Shown: positions 63,666 to 64,000 of the stretch, piece by piece
Position numbering within the stretch: position 1 is the stretch's first letter
How the letters are laid out: each line of letters opens with the position of its first letter
Origin: Hybos culiciformis
Lineage: Eukaryota > Arthropoda > Insecta > Diptera > Hybotidae
Reading direction: 5' to 3'
Length of the DNA stretch: 64,000 bases
Assembly (NCBI GenBank): GCA_964007475.1
Contig: OZ023273.1
Coordinates: forward strand, 124,419,812-124,483,811
Program-made: the position numbers and the translations under genes
Notes under the pieces: model-generated
Databases searched by the model: none
The model's input: only the letters and a program-made list of their open reading frames with translations
What the model was told of the DNA's origin: nothing

Positions 63666-64000
63666 ATAGAAGAACTTCTTTAGTTTAGAGGCATTGTGAT
63701 TGAGAGTGAAAAAAATTTAAGTGTCAAAAATGTAACGCGAATTGTCAAAAATGCCTCGATTATTGTCAAAAAAAAAAGGCAAAAAAAAAGAAAAAAGAAA
63801 AAATTTATGTGGCAGCTGATGATAAAACCGACAGCCGCTAGCAACTTAATGAAGCTTATCAGCGCAATAACCTACTCTATATTGGCTCAGAATTAAAGTC
63901 GAAAATACTATTTTTTTTTTTCGATTGAAAGGGAAATTTATTTTAAACAATAATAAAAAAAATATTTCATTTATTAATTATTAATGCTAATTTTCAAAAA
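63666..64000. other. Unique DNA at the copy B intron 1 break
   Basis: This sequence replaces the rest of intron 1 seen in copy A. A less AT-rich stretch at 63808-63897 has open but interrupted plus-strand frames that I do not recognise. No donor site with an upstream signal-peptide exon was found on the minus strand. Confidence 0.5.

Noticed and set aside
1..64000. CRISPR arrays, bacterial operons, rRNA genes or functional tRNA genes
   Set aside because: No regularly spaced direct repeats, ribosome-binding or operon structure, or intact cloverleaf was seen; the window is eukaryotic.

Overview
The window is eukaryotic and very AT-rich, with abundant homopolymer runs and few coding sequences. 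It carries spliced chitinase genes with GT-AG introns, a (TAA)n-tailed LINE, a Ty3/gypsy-type gag and several hAT- and mariner-like miniature elements. Together these point to an arthropod nuclear genome, most likely an insect. The GH18 + CBM14 layout resembles insect gut-type (group IV) chitinases. I cannot name the species.

Layout. 1-22.9 kb is almost featureless AT-rich DNA. Only a likely terminal coding exon on the minus strand (8984-9106) and a possible 8-nt microexon on the plus strand (14373-14380) stand out. 22.9-56 kb is a TE-rich intergenic or intronic region. It holds an hAT MITE with an 8-bp target-site duplication (22975-23515), a long (TA)n microsatellite (25378-25450), and two inverted copies of a family with a ~190-bp palindrome (27485-28849 and 41352-41750). 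It also holds a 1.8-kb hAT-like composite with nested palindromes (30376-32189), a TIR element carrying a tRNA-Ala-like remnant (38435-39195), an intact gag-only ORF (45895-46728), a decayed hAT transposase scrap (49314-49406), a TA-flanked MITE (53381-53639) and a long-TIR element with TTA target-site duplications (55276-55893).

56.2-64 kb is the genic part. Two tandem, same-orientation (minus) chitinase copies sit about 3.8 kb apart. Copy A is complete: three exons, TATA box, signal-peptide exon, GH18 domain, linker and CBM14, 484 aa. Copy B has intact exons 2 and 3, but its similarity to A stops inside intron 1 and no signal-peptide exon is visible before the window ends. Between them lies a 5'-truncated I-clade-like LINE (about 59685-61871). 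Its RNase H domain is split by a 390-bp MITE, and its (TAA)n tail abuts the duplicated chitinase unit. Differences between the copies are sparse in the catalytic barrel but concentrated, all non-synonymous and often multi-nucleotide, in the chitin-binding domain.

I found no CRISPR array, bacterial operon or clearly novel multi-gene system. The most informative signals are the chitinase duplication with its skewed divergence, the palindromic repeat family and the gag-only ORF. All motif, splice-site and divergence statements come from reading the sequence by eye; no database search was run.
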